From NCBI GenBank assembly GCA_023433825.1, contig JAEYTU010000097.1, positions 1 to 17,619 on the forward strand: a stretch of DNA of 17,619 nt. Reading direction: 5' to 3'. This document shows positions 6,988 through 14,475 of the stretch, in pieces; position 1 is the first letter of the stretch; each line of letters starts with the position of its first letter. Source of the DNA: Planctomycetota bacterium. Its GTDB lineage: Bacteria > Planctomycetota > UBA1135 > UBA2386. Both the position numbers and the translations under genes were made by a program. A model generated the notes under the pieces. The model worked only from the letters and a program-made list of their open reading frames with translations, was not told where the DNA came from and searched no databases.

Positions 6988-9039
6988 ATGACAGAGTCGT
7001 CGTGTCGTACGGAGCGGAAGCTCCGTTCGCGTTTCCTTCCATCCCAGTCTTTTTCGTTCTCGGCCGCTTCGCTACCTGCCGCGCTTCTGGCGCTGACGAT
7101 CGCCGCACTCGGTGCGTGCTCGGATCGTCGCCCGGCGGCTCCTTCTTCCGGTCCTGGCGACACGAGCTCGCCGGCCGGTTCGCCCGGCAGCAATCCGGTG
7201 CTCCCCAACAACGACGCGCTGCAGACCTCGGTCGCCGGCCGCGTCGTCACCAATCCGCTCGTCTATCGCTGGCAACTCGATCGTCCGACGCCGTACGCGT
7301 GGTCGGTCCAGTCTTCTCAACCGTGGTTGAACGTGCAGGGCGCGAGCAGCGGCACGTTCACCAGCACCGGCTTCGAGCTGATCACGCTGACCGTCGATCC
7401 GATCGCCGCCGGCACCTTGCCGCTCGGCGATCATGTTGCCGCGATTCGTTTCCTCGACGTGACGAACGCACGCACGGTGGCGACCCGTCAGTTCACGCTC
7501 TCGCTGCGGAACGACGAACCGCTGCAAGGCTTCCGCGACTTCACCCCGTCGCCAGACTCTCGGATCGTCTACGTCAGCAGCTCCCAGGGCGACGACGCCA
7601 ACGACGGCCTGACGCCGCAGCGGCCCAAGCGGACGATCGCGGCGGGACGGCGGTTGATGCGCGATCAGTTCCCCGACTGGCTGTTGCTGCGTCGCGGCGA
7701 CGTGTTCCAGGAGGCCGTCAGTTGGACCACGCGCGGCCGCTCCGCGAAGGAGCCTCAGCTGCTGTCCAGCTACGGTCCTGGCACCGCGAGGCCTCGGCTG
7801 AACTGCGCTGGAACGACCGGATATGCAGTGATGGGCGGTGGCTCGGCGCCGGCGACGCGAGACAACATCGCGATGTCCGGAATCCACTTCAACGGGCGTG
7901 AGGGTTCCACGGGCACGAACGAACCGACCGGACTGATGTTGTTGTCGCCGAGTGCGAACGTCTGGATCGAGGACTGCGTCTTCGAGAACTTCCTCAATGG
8001 CGCCGTCGTTCAGGGCTACGAGGGCCGGCACACGAACATCACGATCCGCCGCACGATCTTCGCCGACAACTACACGGTAGGTCCGTCGCACGCGCAGGGG
8101 ATGTTCGTGGCCAATGTCGATCGAATGCTGCTCGAGGACTGCACGTTCGACATGAACGGGTGGAACGCGAACGTGCCAGGCGCCGTTGCGACGATCTTCC
8201 GTCACAACGTCTACATCGCGAACGGGAACACCGGCGTCGTGGTGCGAGGAAGCATGTTCGTGAACGGAGCGTCCCACGGGCTGCAGCTTCGCTGTGGCGG
8301 CGTGTTGACGGACAACCTGTTCCTGCGCAACAGCATCTCGATGACGCTCGGCGGCGGGACCCATCCGGAACCGGGTGGTGTCGGCATCGTCGCGCTGCGC
8401 AACATCGTTCTCGATGGCAAGGACATCGCGCCGGAACATCCGCGAGGTTGGGGGATCAGCGCGAGCAACCTGACGAGCGGTGTGATCGCAGAGAACGTCG
8501 TCGCCAACAACGTCCTCGGCAACATGCCGGTGCCGTTCACCGTCGACATCGACGACCCGACGCTGCGTCCGATCCGCAACTTGGCGATCGTCGGCAACGT
8601 GATTTCGAACTGGGGCGGCACGTTCGCGTTCAGCGGGGCCCCGCAAGGGTTCCAGAACGTCCAGTTCGCCCGCAACGAGTTCTTCAACACGATCTCGAAC
8701 TCGTTGCTGATCCGTCATGCCGAGGGGCTGTCGTCGGTGCTCTCCGGCGGCAATGTGTTCCACTCGAGCGCGAGTGGTGGGCGTTGGTTCAACGTCGGAT
8801 CACGGACGCTGACGCTTCCGCAGTGGCAGGCAGCGATCGGTGACCTGACGTCCACCTCGCAGAACCTCCGTCGTCCGTTCCGCGGGGTCTCGGTCGCCGA
8901 CTACCAGAACTCGATGAGTCGCACGCCGACGCACGAGGCCTTCATGGCAGAGGTTCGACAGCAGGGCCGGGCGAACTGGCGCCACGAGTACACGGCGTAC
9001 GCCGTGCGCGATTACGTGCGGACGTCGCTCGGGATGTGA
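6988..9039 (+). CDS. Secreted lipoprotein with BACON-like domain and right-handed beta-helix
   Basis: 683 residues. A basic N-region and a hydrophobic stretch lead to the lipobox LGAC with C44 as the predicted lipidated cysteine, so it should be a surface or periplasmic lipoprotein. Residues 45-80 are a Ser/Pro/Gly linker. Residues about 82-174 look like an Ig-like/BACON beta-sandwich (WSVQSSQPWLNV, then ITLTVD, then LPLGDHVAAIRF). From 193, VYVSSSQGDDANDGLTP starts a DUF1565-type right-handed parallel beta-helix running to about 590, with repeated Asn/Val/Ile coils. Beta-helix proteins of this type are often polysaccharide lyases, epimerases or adhesins, but I could not assign catalytic residues. 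Its position just upstream of the export cassette suggests work on the exported polysaccharide or at the cell surface; that is inference. It has its own hairpin terminator. The ATG at 6988 has no clear ribosome binding site. Confidence 0.82.
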   Translation: MTESSCRTERKLRSRFLPSQSFSFSAASLPAALLALTIAALGACSDRRPAAPSSGPGDTSSPAGSPGSNPVLPNNDALQTSVAGRVVTNPLVYRWQLDRPTPYAWSVQSSQPWLNVQGASSGTFTSTGFELITLTVDPIAAGTLPLGDHVAAIRFLDVTNARTVATRQFTLSLRNDEPLQGFRDFTPSPDSRIVYVSSSQGDDANDGLTPQRPKRTIAAGRRLMRDQFPDWLLLRRGDVFQEAVSWTTRGRSAKEPQLLSSYGPGTARPRLNCAGTTGYAVMGGGSAPATRDNIAMSGIHFNGREGSTGTNEPTGLMLLSPSANVWIEDCVFENFLNGAVVQGYEGRHTNITIRRTIFADNYTVGPSHAQGMFVANVDRMLLEDCTFDMNGWNANVPGAVATIFRHNVYIANGNTGVVVRGSMFVNGASHGLQLRCGGVLTDNLFLRNSISMTLGGGTHPEPGGVGIVALRNIVLDGKDIAPEHPRGWGISASNLTSGVIAENVVANNVLGNMPVPFTVDIDDPTLRPIRNLAIVGNVISNWGGTFAFSGAPQGFQNVQFARNEFFNTISNSLLIRHAEGLSSVLSGGNVFHSSASGGRWFNVGSRTLTLPQWQAAIGDLTSTSQNLRRPFRGVSVADYQNSMSRTPTHEAFMAEVRQQGRANWRHEYTAYAVRDYVRTSLGM

Positions 9040-9062
9040 CCCGACGCGAGATCTGATGGATC

Positions 9063-9084
9063 GCGGCCCACTTCGGTGGGCCGC
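9063..9084 (+). terminator. UUCG-capped hairpin after the beta-helix lipoprotein
   Basis: GCGGCCCAC-TTCG-GTGGGCCGC is a perfect 9-bp stem with a C(UUCG)G tetraloop, starting 24 bp after the stop codon. No T-tract follows, so intrinsic termination may be weak, or the hairpin may protect the 3' end of the mRNA. It separates the lipoprotein gene from the export cassette. Confidence 0.7.
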
Positions 9085-9180
9085 TGCGACCGACCGCGGC
9101 GCGCCGGCTCGGCGACCGCCGATTCGCGCTGCATCGCACGCGCCCGGCGCGGACCAGATCTCGGCCGCGCGCCTGCGGCG

Positions 9181-9208
9181 TTGGCATGGCTAGGATTGCG
9201 GCGATACT
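9181..9208 (+). promoter_or_regulatory. Sigma70-like promoter of the polysaccharide-export cassette
   Basis: TTGGCA (9181-9186, 5 of 6 to TTGACA), a 16-bp spacer, and GATACT (9203-9208, 4 of 6 to TATAAT). It lies behind the terminator hairpin and would give a leader of about 80 nt before the ATG at 9298. This is the best promoter match seen in the window, judged by eye only. Confidence 0.45.
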
Positions 9209-9297
9209 GGATCTTCAGCCTGGACGGTCCTGCGCCCGAAGGAACGCTGCGCATCCCGCCGTGATCCACCCCGAAGTCCTCATCCCGCCCGAGCTCC

Positions 9298-10035
9298 ATG
9301 CGAAACGTCGTTCGCAGTCTGCTGTTGTCGTCGGTTTGGTTCCTGGCTGGTTGTGCCTCGTACGGCACGCCGCTGCCGGACATCGCGGAGGAAGTGAATG
9401 CGACGATGCGGCCACCGCGCGTCCTCCTCGGACCCGGTGACACGCTGGAGATCGAGTGGCCGGCGCAGCCAGCGCTGACACAGACCGTGCAGATCCGGCT
9501 CGACGGCAAGACGTCGTTGCACGAGATCGGCGAGATCGCCGTCGCCGGCCTGTCGATCGAGGGGCTCTACAGCCGGGTTCGCGCCGCTCACAACGTGTCG
9601 CCGGGCGCCAAGGTCGAGTTCACGATCAACCTGGTCGGCCGCGGTTCGAGTGCCGGCGAGGCGGCCGGCGGAACGACTGCGGTCCCGGAAGGCAGCATCG
9701 TCGTCATGGGAGAGGTCAACAGTCCGGGCGAGGTCGCCATGGGAACGAACGGCCGCCTGACGCTGATCGAGGCCCTCGGTCGGGCCGGCGGACCGCTGAA
9801 GGAGACGGCGCTGCTGCAGCACCTCCTGCTCGTGCGCTGGCTCCCGGACGAAGGCCGCCAGATCGCGTGGCGCATCGATGCGCGCGTCAAGTACTGGGGC
9901 GCTGCGCTCCCGATCATGCTGCAGAAGCACGACATCGTGTTCGTGCCGAACACGCCGATCGACGACGTCGACATCTGGGTCGACCAGTACATCCGGCGTC
10001 TGCTGCCCTTCCCGTATCTGCCGGTCTCGGGCTGA
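9298..10035 (+). CDS. Polysaccharide export outer-membrane lipoprotein (Wza-like, Poly_export/SLBB)
   Basis: 245 residues. A signal peptide ends in the lipobox LAGC with C19 lipidated. Residues about 43-110 (LLGPGDTLEIEW, then IRLDGKTSLHEIGEIAVAGLSIEGL) are the Poly_export domain. Residues about 138-225 (IVVMGEVNSPGEVAMGTNGRL, of which GEVNSPG is the hallmark, then LIEALGRAGG) are an SLBB domain, followed by a short C-terminal part rich in hydrophobics. The family forms the periplasmic and outer-membrane channel for capsule or exopolysaccharide export. At 245 residues it is shorter than E. coli Wza (about 380), with one clear SLBB domain, as in compact Wza homologues. The next gene starts 7 bp downstream, so the two are co-transcribed and probably co-translated. 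Confidence 0.9.
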   Translation: MRNVVRSLLLSSVWFLAGCASYGTPLPDIAEEVNATMRPPRVLLGPGDTLEIEWPAQPALTQTVQIRLDGKTSLHEIGEIAVAGLSIEGLYSRVRAAHNVSPGAKVEFTINLVGRGSSAGEAAGGTTAVPEGSIVVMGEVNSPGEVAMGTNGRLTLIEALGRAGGPLKETALLQHLLLVRWLPDEGRQIAWRIDARVKYWGAALPIMLQKHDIVFVPNTPIDDVDIWVDQYIRRLLPFPYLPVSG

Positions 10036-10042
10036 CGGTCGC

Positions 10043-11680
10043 ATGACCACGCTCCCTCCACCCGCTTCGCCGTCGGAAGAGACGAGTCCGGTCGGTACGA
10101 ATCCGATCGGCGTCCTCGTCTTCGCGTTGCTGCGGTCGTGGTTCTGGATCGTCATGGCAACGGTCCTCGGCGCCGGAGCCGGCCTGATCCTCGGGCTGAT
10201 GCAGTCCAACACGTTCACGTCGACGGGCAAGCTGTTGCTGCGGGCCGGCGAGCGCGAGTCGTTGAGTCCCGAGCGGATCGCCGGCGACTTCTCCCGCGGT
10301 CACCAGGATCCGCGCGGTGCGGCGGCGAACCAGTTGCACCTGCTGCGCAGTCGCGCGCTGTTCGAGCGGACGGCGCGCAAGATTGGACCCGAGGTCGTGC
10401 TGGCGCCTTACGACCCGACGAAGTGGTCGAGCCCCGACGACTCGTTCCTGCGGCGGTGGATGCACAGCTTCCAACGGTGGTGGTTCGCGTCGCGCGTCGA
10501 GGACGCCGGCCCTGCGGATCCGGAGACGAGCGTTCAGATCGCGACCGACATCCTGATGCAGAGCATCCAGGTCGAGGGCGACTTCTCGTCGACGGTCTAC
10601 GTCGCGTGGTGCTCGTCGAGCACCGGTACGGCAGCGCGCGACATCCTCGACGCGTACCTGACGTCGGCCGAGGAGTATCACCGCCTGTTCTTCTCGGTCG
10701 CCGGTGTCGTCGAGGCGATGCAGGACAAGATCAAGGAGGCCAACACGCATGTCGAATCGCTGCTCGTCCAGATGCGGGCCTTCAAGACCGAGCACAAGTT
10801 CTCGAACTTCGACGTCGAGCTCGGCGACGCGCAGGCAGCCGTCGGCAGGCTCGAGCAGGACGTCGCCGAGATGGAGCAGGAGGTCGCCGCGCAGAACGCG
10901 CTGCTGACGTTCCTCAACCAGCAGCTGCAGGGCGACCGCGTCCCGCGAACGGTGCGACGGGTGCGTGACGCCGGCCGCGTTCCGAATCCGCTCTACAGTT
11001 CGCTGGAACTCCGGATCCTGCAGATCGAAGCGAACCTTTCGCAGCCCCGCCTGCTGAGCGCCGAGGCGGAGACGCAACGCAGAGAGCTCGAGTTCATCAA
11101 GGGAAGACTGAAGGAGACGGAGCAGTTCTTCCCGCCCGACGCGACTGAAGTCGAAGTGCCGAACCCCGAGTACGAAGAACTCCGCCGTCGATACCAAGCG
11201 ACGCAGGAAGAGGTCACGTCCATCGAACAGAAGCTCGCAACGGCGCGCACGCAGCTGACCGAATGGCGCGCGACGCTGAAGCGGCTCGACGACGCGTTCC
11301 CGAAGTACAGGTCGATCGAGAACGAACTGCTCGCCGCGACGACCGAGTCGTCACGCCTGCTCGCCGAGCTCGGTCGGATGACGGACTTGTCGCGGCTCGA
11401 CGAGATGGGCTTCAGCAATCTCCGCGTGCTCGAAGCGGCCACGCTGCCGCTCTACAAGTCCGGCCCGTCGCGCCTGCGTTCGATCGCGATCGGCGCCGTG
11501 CTCTGCGGCATGGCGTCGGTCGCGTTCGCGCTGGTCCGGCACCTGCTCGACGGGCGAATTCGGCGCACGGCCGACGTGCCGGGCGGGCTCGGCATCCCCC
11601 TCTTGACCGTCATCGACGAGTCGCGGATCTGGCGCGGACTGGCGCCGAGCCGGCCGGCCGCCGATCTGGAGGTCCCGTGA
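10043..11680 (+). CDS. Wzz/GumC-like chain-length determinant (polysaccharide co-polymerase)
   Basis: 545 residues. A proline-rich cytoplasmic start of about 20 residues is followed by TM1 (about 33-53). A Wzz-type periplasmic domain comes next (TSTGKLLLRAGERE, NQLHLLRSRALFERTARKIG). Long coiled coils follow (about 225-300 and 325-450), with two VPNP.Y..L segments typical of GumC-like proteins. The motif LPLYKSGPSRL precedes TM2 (about 480-500), and a short cytoplasmic tail resembles the linker that joins Wzz to its kinase domain. The ATPase domain is a separate gene overlapping by 4 bp (GTGA). The protein should span the periplasm and work with the Wza-like channel in chain-length control and export. 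I chose the ATG at 10043, because an in-frame ATG at 9878 would extend far into the previous gene with unrelated Ser/Arg-rich sequence. Confidence 0.88.
   Translation: MTTLPPPASPSEETSPVGTNPIGVLVFALLRSWFWIVMATVLGAGAGLILGLMQSNTFTSTGKLLLRAGERESLSPERIAGDFSRGHQDPRGAAANQLHLLRSRALFERTARKIGPEVVLAPYDPTKWSSPDDSFLRRWMHSFQRWWFASRVEDAGPADPETSVQIATDILMQSIQVEGDFSSTVYVAWCSSSTGTAARDILDAYLTSAEEYHRLFFSVAGVVEAMQDKIKEANTHVESLLVQMRAFKTEHKFSNFDVELGDAQAAVGRLEQDVAEMEQEVAAQNALLTFLNQQLQGDRVPRTVRRVRDAGRVPNPLYSSLELRILQIEANLSQPRLLSAEAETQRRELEFIKGRLKETEQFFPPDATEVEVPNPEYEELRRRYQATQEEVTSIEQKLATARTQLTEWRATLKRLDDAFPKYRSIENELLAATTESSRLLAELGRMTDLSRLDEMGFSNLRVLEAATLPLYKSGPSRLRSIAIGAVLCGMASVAFALVRHLLDGRIRRTADVPGGLGIPLLTVIDESRIWRGLAPSRPAADLEVP
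11668..11672 (+). promoter_or_regulatory. Ribosome binding site for the GTG-started ATPase gene
   Basis: GGAGG lies 4 nt before the GTG at 11677, inside the last codons of the co-polymerase gene. It decides the GTG start; the earlier in-frame TTG/ATG options lie deep in the previous gene. Confidence 0.75.
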
Positions 11681-12360
11681 GCGCGACCGGCGTGACCAAC
11701 GAACTCCTTGCGATCGGCCGCGGCTTCGAACCGTTGCGTTCGGCGATCGACGATCTGTGGCAGGCGCTGGCGCCGGACGGCAAGTCGCCGACGCCGGTCA
11801 AAATCGCGATCTGCGGCACCGACGTCGACGAGGGCGTCACGACGGTCGCCGGCTGCGCGGCGATCGGACTCGCCGAGAGCATGCGGGAGAGCGTTCTGCT
11901 CGTCGAAGCGAACCTGCCGCGCCCTGGCCTCTTGTCGCTGCTCGGCGCGCCCGACGGCCCGGGACTCGGCGAACTTCTGCGCGGCGAGGCGCCCGCGAAG
12001 GCCGTCCTGCGTCGGACCGACGTGCAGGGACTGACGGTGCTACCGGCCGGTCGGCCGAGCCCGCTGATTCGCGGCGGCTTCGCACTCGACACGAACGTGC
12101 AACTGCTGCAGCAGGTCTTCCGCCAGTACCACTACGTCGTCGTCGACACGCCGCCGCTGCTGCTCTACCCGGACGTCCGATCGCTGCTGTGGCTCGTCGA
12201 CGCGGCGGTACCGGTCTTTCGCTCCGGAACCGTCAAGAAGGCGGCCGCGCGCCACCTCGTCGAGGCGCTGCGCAGCGCCGGCGTGACCGTTCTCGGCGGC
12301 GTCCTGAATCGCCACACACTTCCCGCGCCGCGGTGGCTGATCGGAGACAGCATCGCATGA
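11677..12360 (+). CDS. CpsD/CapB-like (BY-kinase family) P-loop domain with degenerate Walker A
   Basis: 227 residues from the GTG. It has the BY-kinase/MinD-like fold order: FEPLRSAIDDLWQAL (the EayR-like helix), AICGTDVDEGVTT (47-56) where the Walker A P-loop should be, VLLVEANLPRPGL (73-85) for Walker A', and YVVVDTPPLL (153-162) for Walker B. The Walker A lysine position holds V54, and the Walker A' aspartates are E77 and N79. No tyrosine cluster is seen at the C-terminus (ending LIGDSIA). Walker B and the overall architecture are kept. Known relatives phosphorylate themselves on tyrosine and control export together with Wzz-type partners. This one has probably lost normal ATP hydrolysis and acts as a structural partner, which is inference. 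It overlaps the co-polymerase gene by 4 bp. Confidence 0.82.
   Translation: MSATGVTNELLAIGRGFEPLRSAIDDLWQALAPDGKSPTPVKIAICGTDVDEGVTTVAGCAAIGLAESMRESVLLVEANLPRPGLLSLLGAPDGPGLGELLRGEAPAKAVLRRTDVQGLTVLPAGRPSPLIRGGFALDTNVQLLQQVFRQYHYVVVDTPPLLLYPDVRSLLWLVDAAVPVFRSGTVKKAAARHLVEALRSAGVTVLGGVLNRHTLPAPRWLIGDSIA
12343..12347 (+). promoter_or_regulatory. Ribosome binding site for the 23-codon mini-ORF
   Basis: GGAGA ends 9 nt before the ATG at 12357, inside the end of the ATPase gene. No comparable site precedes the flippase ATG at 12425. Confidence 0.5.
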
Positions 12361-12428
12361 ACGCGGCGGACGCCGGCGCGACCGTCGGCCCGGTGGCCCG
12401 TCTGCAGGCGTCTGAACGCGTTCGATGA
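12357..12428 (+). CDS. 23-residue mini-ORF coupled to both neighbours
   Basis: The ATG at 12357 overlaps the ATPase stop (ATGA), and the TGA at 12426-12428 overlaps the flippase ATG at 12425 (ATGA). A GGAGA ribosome binding site lies 9 nt upstream. The peptide begins MNAADAGATVGPVARLQ and ends ERVR. It has no hydrophobic segment and no recognisable family. It may serve as a translational bridge delivering ribosomes to the flippase start, which lacks its own ribosome binding site. The chance of a random short frame in G+C-rich DNA is real, so conservation is needed before calling it a gene. Confidence 0.4.
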   Translation: MNAADAGATVGPVARLQASERVR

Positions 12429-13951
12429 CGAGAACGAGTGTGGTCCCGATCGAGTCGGAAGGTCCGGAAGGCGGCGCGCCGCCCGGGACGCCGCCACCGT
12501 CGCCAGCGCCGTCGCTGCAGACCCTCGCCGTTCGCGGTTCGCTGTGGACGCTCGGTGGCTACGGCCTCGCGCAGGCCATTCGTTTCGGCAGCAACGTCGT
12601 CCTGACGAATCTCGTCTTGAGGGCCGACTTCGCGTTGATGGGCCTCGTCAACGCTCTGCTGCAGGGCCTGCAGATGTTCTCCGACGTCGGCATCAGCCAG
12701 AGCGTCGTGCAGCATCCGAAGGGCGACGAACAGCGCTTCCTCGACACGGCATGGACGATCCAGGTCGTCCGCGGCTTCGGCCTGACGCTGATCGCGTGTC
12801 TCCTGGCGTGGCCGTTCGCGGCGATCTACGCGTCGACGAACGAGGATCCGCGCGCTTGGGACCTCCTGATGCTGGTTCCGATCGCGTCGATCACCTGTCT
12901 GTTGAGCGGATTCGAGTCGACGAACGTCCACGCGCAGAGCCGGAAGGTCGCGCTCGGCAAAGTCACGCTGATGAACCTGACGAGTCAGGTCGTCGCCGTG
13001 GCCGTGATGATCGCGTTCGCGGCCGCGACCGGATCCGTGCTCGCGCTGGTCCTCGGCTCGATCGCCGGCGCGATCTGCACGGTCGCGTTCAGCCACCTGC
13101 TGTTGCCCGGACGTCGCAACCGCTTCTGCTGGGACCGCGAATGCGTTGGTTGGATCGTCGGCTTCGGCAAGTGGATCCTGCTCAGCACGACGATGACGTT
13201 CCTGGCGATGCAGGCCGACCGGCTGATGCTGCCAGCGTTGCTGACCCTCGACCAGGTCGGCGTCTACAACATCGCGGCGTCGCTCGCCGTCATGGGGCCG
13301 GCCGTGCTCGGCAGCATCCATCTGTCGGTCTCGCTGCCGCTGTTCAGTCGCGTGCACGGCCGCGGCGAACCGCTGGCGAACGCGGTCCGACAGATCAAGC
13401 TGCCGTCGCTGGCGATCGGCTGCTACCTCGTCGCGCTGATGATCGGCGGCTCGGACGCGTTCATCACGTTCGTCTACCCGGCCGGCTATGCCGACGCGGC
13501 CTGGATCGTGCCGATCCTCGCGGGTGGCGCCTGGTTCATGATGCTCGACGGGATCTACAGCGCGGCGCTGATCGCGTCGGGACAGGCGCGCTGGGTGGCC
13601 GTGTCGTGCGGCGCGAAGGTCGTTGGAATGCTGATCCTGATCCCGGTGCTGTCGTCGCAGTTCGGATTCGTCGGCGCGGTGATCGGCTGTGCGAGCACGG
13701 ATCTGGTGAAGTGCGCCGTCAGCTTCGTCGGCGCGCGCGCGCTCGGTTGCTTCCAGCCGCGCATGGACGTCCAGATGTCGATCCTGACACTGCTCGTCGG
13801 TCTGGTCATGGCGGAAGCGTCGCATCTGCTCGGGGTCCAACTCGGACTCTCGCCGCTGGCGCGCGTCGCATTCGTCTTCGTCACGGTCACGCTGGTGTTG
13901 TCGCCGTGGTTGCTCCGCGCCGCGCGCACCGTGCTGCGCAAGTCGGCCTGA
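12425..13951 (+). CDS. Wzx-type polysaccharide flippase (MOP superfamily, PST family)
   Basis: 508 residues with about 12-14 hydrophobic segments. A proline/glycine-rich cytoplasmic start (residues 1-30) is followed by LQTLAVRGSLWTLGGYGLAQ, the usual first helix of Wzx/RfbX-like translocases. The segments ADFALMGLVNALLQGLQMFSDVGI (split around residue 80) and VGVYNIAASL near 278 match the PST family pattern of LT..DFGL...A.. and VG.Y..A. It moves undecaprenyl-linked oligosaccharide units across the inner membrane. The combination with the Wza-, Wzz- and BY-kinase-like genes makes a Wzx/Wzy-type pathway likely, though no polymerase (Wzy) or glycosyltransferase is in the window. The ATG at 12425 lies 64 bp past the ATPase stop and overlaps the mini-ORF stop. 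Confidence 0.9.
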   Translation: MTRTSVVPIESEGPEGGAPPGTPPPSPAPSLQTLAVRGSLWTLGGYGLAQAIRFGSNVVLTNLVLRADFALMGLVNALLQGLQMFSDVGISQSVVQHPKGDEQRFLDTAWTIQVVRGFGLTLIACLLAWPFAAIYASTNEDPRAWDLLMLVPIASITCLLSGFESTNVHAQSRKVALGKVTLMNLTSQVVAVAVMIAFAAATGSVLALVLGSIAGAICTVAFSHLLLPGRRNRFCWDRECVGWIVGFGKWILLSTTMTFLAMQADRLMLPALLTLDQVGVYNIAASLAVMGPAVLGSIHLSVSLPLFSRVHGRGEPLANAVRQIKLPSLAIGCYLVALMIGGSDAFITFVYPAGYADAAWIVPILAGGAWFMMLDGIYSAALIASGQARWVAVSCGAKVVGMLILIPVLSSQFGFVGAVIGCASTDLVKCAVSFVGARALGCFQPRMDVQMSILTLLVGLVMAEASHLLGVQLGLSPLARVAFVFVTVTLVLSPWLLRAARTVLRKSA

Positions 13952-14023
13952 CGCCGCGCGAACGCGCAGACGTTTCTTCAAGCTGCGCAACGCGGGTCGC
14001 GTCCGAAGTCCCACGCCATCGCA

Positions 14024-14038
14024 CGGGCGACCGGCCCG
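14024..14038 (+). terminator. Weak hairpin after the export cassette
   Basis: CGGGC-GACCG-GCCCG, a 5-bp stem and 5-nt loop between the flippase stop (13951) and the next ATG (14089), without a T-tract. It could end the cassette transcript, but a stem this short is common in such G+C-rich sequence. Confidence 0.25.
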
Positions 14039-14075
14039 CGCTTTGCGCACGCCGCATCGATCGACCGACCAGAAC

Positions 14076-14079
14076 GGAG
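14076..14079 (+). promoter_or_regulatory. Ribosome binding site of the H1-like protein gene
   Basis: GGAG with a 9-nt spacer before the ATG at 14089. It supports this start over the much longer open frame that runs back through the flippase gene. Confidence 0.6.
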
Positions 14080-14088
14080 TCCCGACCG

Positions 14089-14475
14089 ATGCCAGAGAAG
14101 TGGTCCGAGAAGCGCGAACGTCAGTACGAACACATCCGACGCGGGGAGGTCCGGCGCGGGCGGTCCGCGAAGCGCGCCAAGGAGATCGCCGCGCGCACCG
14201 TCAACAAGCAGCGCGCGGAGACCGGGGAGGCGGAGCCGACGTCGCGGCGCAAGCGCGTGACGAAGCTGCCACGCCGCAAGCCGGCCGCCGGCCGCAAGGC
14301 GCCGGTCACGCGTACCGCGCAGCGGAAGGCGGCATCGCAGCGTCCCGCCAAGCAGCGCCGCGCGAGCAAGAGCACCGCGAAGACCGGCACCGCGAAGAAG
14401 GGCGCCACGAAGCGAGGCGCAACCAAGACGAAGCGAACCTCGACCCGGACGCGCCGGAAGCCGGTGTCGTCGTGA
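14089..14475 (+). CDS. Small basic protein: conserved N-terminal domain plus histone-H1-like tail
   Basis: 128 residues. Residues 1-48 (MPEKWSEKRERQYEHIRRG, then AKRAKEIAARTVNKQR) match a small bacterial family often labelled plasmid stabilization protein, whose function is not established. In some relatives this segment is followed by a Rho_N-like domain. Here, residues about 50-128 are a low-complexity Lys/Arg/Ala/Thr tail with repeated AKKGATKRGATK-like steps, like bacterial histone-H1-like DNA-binding tails. It probably binds nucleic acid, which is inference from composition. Its stop overlaps the GTG of the oxidoreductase gene by 4 bp, so the two are translationally coupled. Despite the family label, nothing else here suggests a plasmid. 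Confidence 0.72.
   Translation: MPEKWSEKRERQYEHIRRGEVRRGRSAKRAKEIAARTVNKQRAETGEAEPTSRRKRVTKLPRRKPAAGRKAPVTRTAQRKAASQRPAKQRRASKSTAKTGTAKKGATKRGATKTKRTSTRTRRKPVSS

Noticed and set aside
4058..7108. A 1016-codon open frame on the minus strand
   Set aside because: It runs antisense to ETF-QO and out of frame with the DUF2203 gene, with Arg/Val/Asp-rich low-complexity sequence and no domain. It is a product of high G+C at third codon positions.
7072..8763. A 563-codon minus-strand frame opposite the beta-helix lipoprotein
   Set aside because: Arg/Val/Asp-rich shadow; the plus-strand frame has a signal peptide, lipobox and regular beta-helix pattern.
9181..9200. A sigma54 promoter (GG...GC) upstream of the Wza-like gene
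   Set aside because: The spacing between GG and GC is 13 or 8 bp instead of the required 10; the sigma70-like reading fits better.
12233..14050. A 605-codon minus-strand frame opposite the flippase
   Set aside because: It is charged, repetitive in composition and without membrane segments or motifs, whereas the plus strand encodes a clear multi-helix flippase.
14089..14475. Evidence that the region is a plasmid, from the stabilization-protein-like gene
   Set aside because: The family label is historical and members are common on chromosomes; no replication, partition or transfer gene is present.
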